5,356 nt of DNA from positions 1-5,356 of the forward strand of contig JADFQR010000106.1 in the NCBI GenBank assembly GCA_022561735.1, in the 5' to 3' direction. Shown here one piece after another: positions 5,001 to 5,356 of the stretch; positions within the stretch are counted from its first letter, which is position 1; each line of letters starts with the position of its first letter. The stretch comes from Chloroflexota bacterium. Its GTDB lineage: Bacteria > Chloroflexota > Dehalococcoidia > UBA1151. The notes below the pieces were generated by a model. It did not search any database. It was not told where the DNA came from and saw only the letters and a list, made by a program, of their open reading frames with translations. The translations under genes and the position numbers were made by a program.

Positions 5001-5356
5001 TTACACCGGCTCGCGCTCGAAGTTCAGTTCGAGCAAGCGCTCCAGTATCTCCTCATCTGTGATGTCTGACGGCCAGCCGTACGCGTCGAGCACGGCTGCG
5101 TCCAGCCGTTCGTGTGCAAACTGGAGCCACGATGGCTGGGCGTTGTACAGATTCGTGAGCGTGCGTTTTTTGAGATCGACGCCCGTCATGATGTCGCCGG
5201 TATCCGGGTCCGGCGAAGGGTTGAGCCAGTTCTCACGTTCTTCGTTCAGGATACGAGCCGCCTCGGCGATCGCGTTTAGATCGCATCGCCATCCGCTGGC
5301 GTAGCCGACCCAACTGAGCGCGACGCTCCGCGTCCGTTCCTCGCAGGCGTCGGCGA
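5001..5356 (-). CDS. DNA methyltransferase, C-terminal part (MmeI/YeeA-like, cut by window edge)
   Basis: The minus-strand frame is open from the right edge to TAA at 5001-5003, giving the last 117 residues of a larger protein; the ATG at 5187-5189 is internal. The visible part includes [11 protein letters not shown] (in the codons about 5211-5249), then the block [25 protein letters not shown] and AYGW, and ends [18 protein letters not shown]. This block (LTNLYNxxPxWLxxAHxxLDxAVxxAYGW with a terminal ILxRLLxLNxER) is the characteristic C-terminus of large class I SAM-dependent DNA methyltransferases of the MmeI/YeeA-like group, used in type IIL restriction-modification and related defence systems. 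The catalytic NPPY and SAM-binding motifs lie outside the window, so activity, specificity and a fused nuclease cannot be judged. The end is complete, with no frameshift. Confidence 0.85.
   Translation of the reverse strand, partial: ADACEERTRSVALSWVGYASGWRCDLNAIAEAARILNEERENWLNPSPDPDTGDIMTGVDLKKRTLTNLYNAQPSWLQFAHERLDAAVLDAYGWPSDITDEEILERLLELNFEREPV

Noticed and set aside
4885..5304. Plus-strand 139-residue frame near the right end
   Set aside because: It is antisense to the clearly recognised methyltransferase C-terminus and is Ser/Arg-rich without any motif.

Overview
The window is bacterial chromosomal DNA of moderately high GC (roughly 60% by eye). It has short intergenic gaps, ATG, GTG and TTG starts, and purine-rich ribosome sites before most genes. 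No rRNA, tRNA, CRISPR array, integrase or transposase is visible. The mix of a DapA-fold protein, an SthA-type transhydrogenase, a YjjG-like HAD phosphatase, a LOG/SLOG protein and an MmeI/YeeA-like DNA methyltransferase tail, plus a pyrimidine/purine hairpin repeat, would fit an environmental lineage such as Chloroflexota. That placement is a guess; no marker gene fixes the taxonomy.

Layout: 1-233 is a leader with no convincing gene. 234-1115 (+) encodes a dihydrodipicolinate synthase-family TIM barrel that lacks the catalytic lysine and tyrosine of the family. 1214-2620 (+) encodes a soluble (Si-specific) pyridine nucleotide transhydrogenase, sthA, whose start looks leaderless. Converging on it, with only 6 bp between the stop codons, is 2627-2998 (-), a small membrane-anchored or exported protein with an internal in-frame duplication. 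A 154-bp divergent, locally AT-rich gap follows. Then come 3153-3869 (+), a HAD phosphatase with an overlapping 10-codon mini-ORF at its start, and a 39-codon ORF (3866-3985) joined to its stop by an ATGA overlap. A leader containing several inverted repeats precedes 4161-4796 (+), a LOG-like SLOG Rossmann protein starting at TTG. A hairpin-rich gap (4797-5000) separates it from the last gene, 5001-5356 (-), the C-terminal 117 residues of a DNA methyltransferase that continues past the right edge.

The genes do not form one obvious pathway. The left half is redox and small-molecule metabolism (sthA balances NADH and NADPH). The right half has a phosphatase, a nucleotide-binding-type SLOG protein and part of a likely restriction-modification or related defence gene, so the right edge may border an accessory region. 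The observations most worth checking are the DapA-fold protein without its Schiff-base lysine, the duplicated small exported protein, the two very short ORFs around the HAD gene, and the structured leader before the SLOG gene. None of them is proof of a new system.
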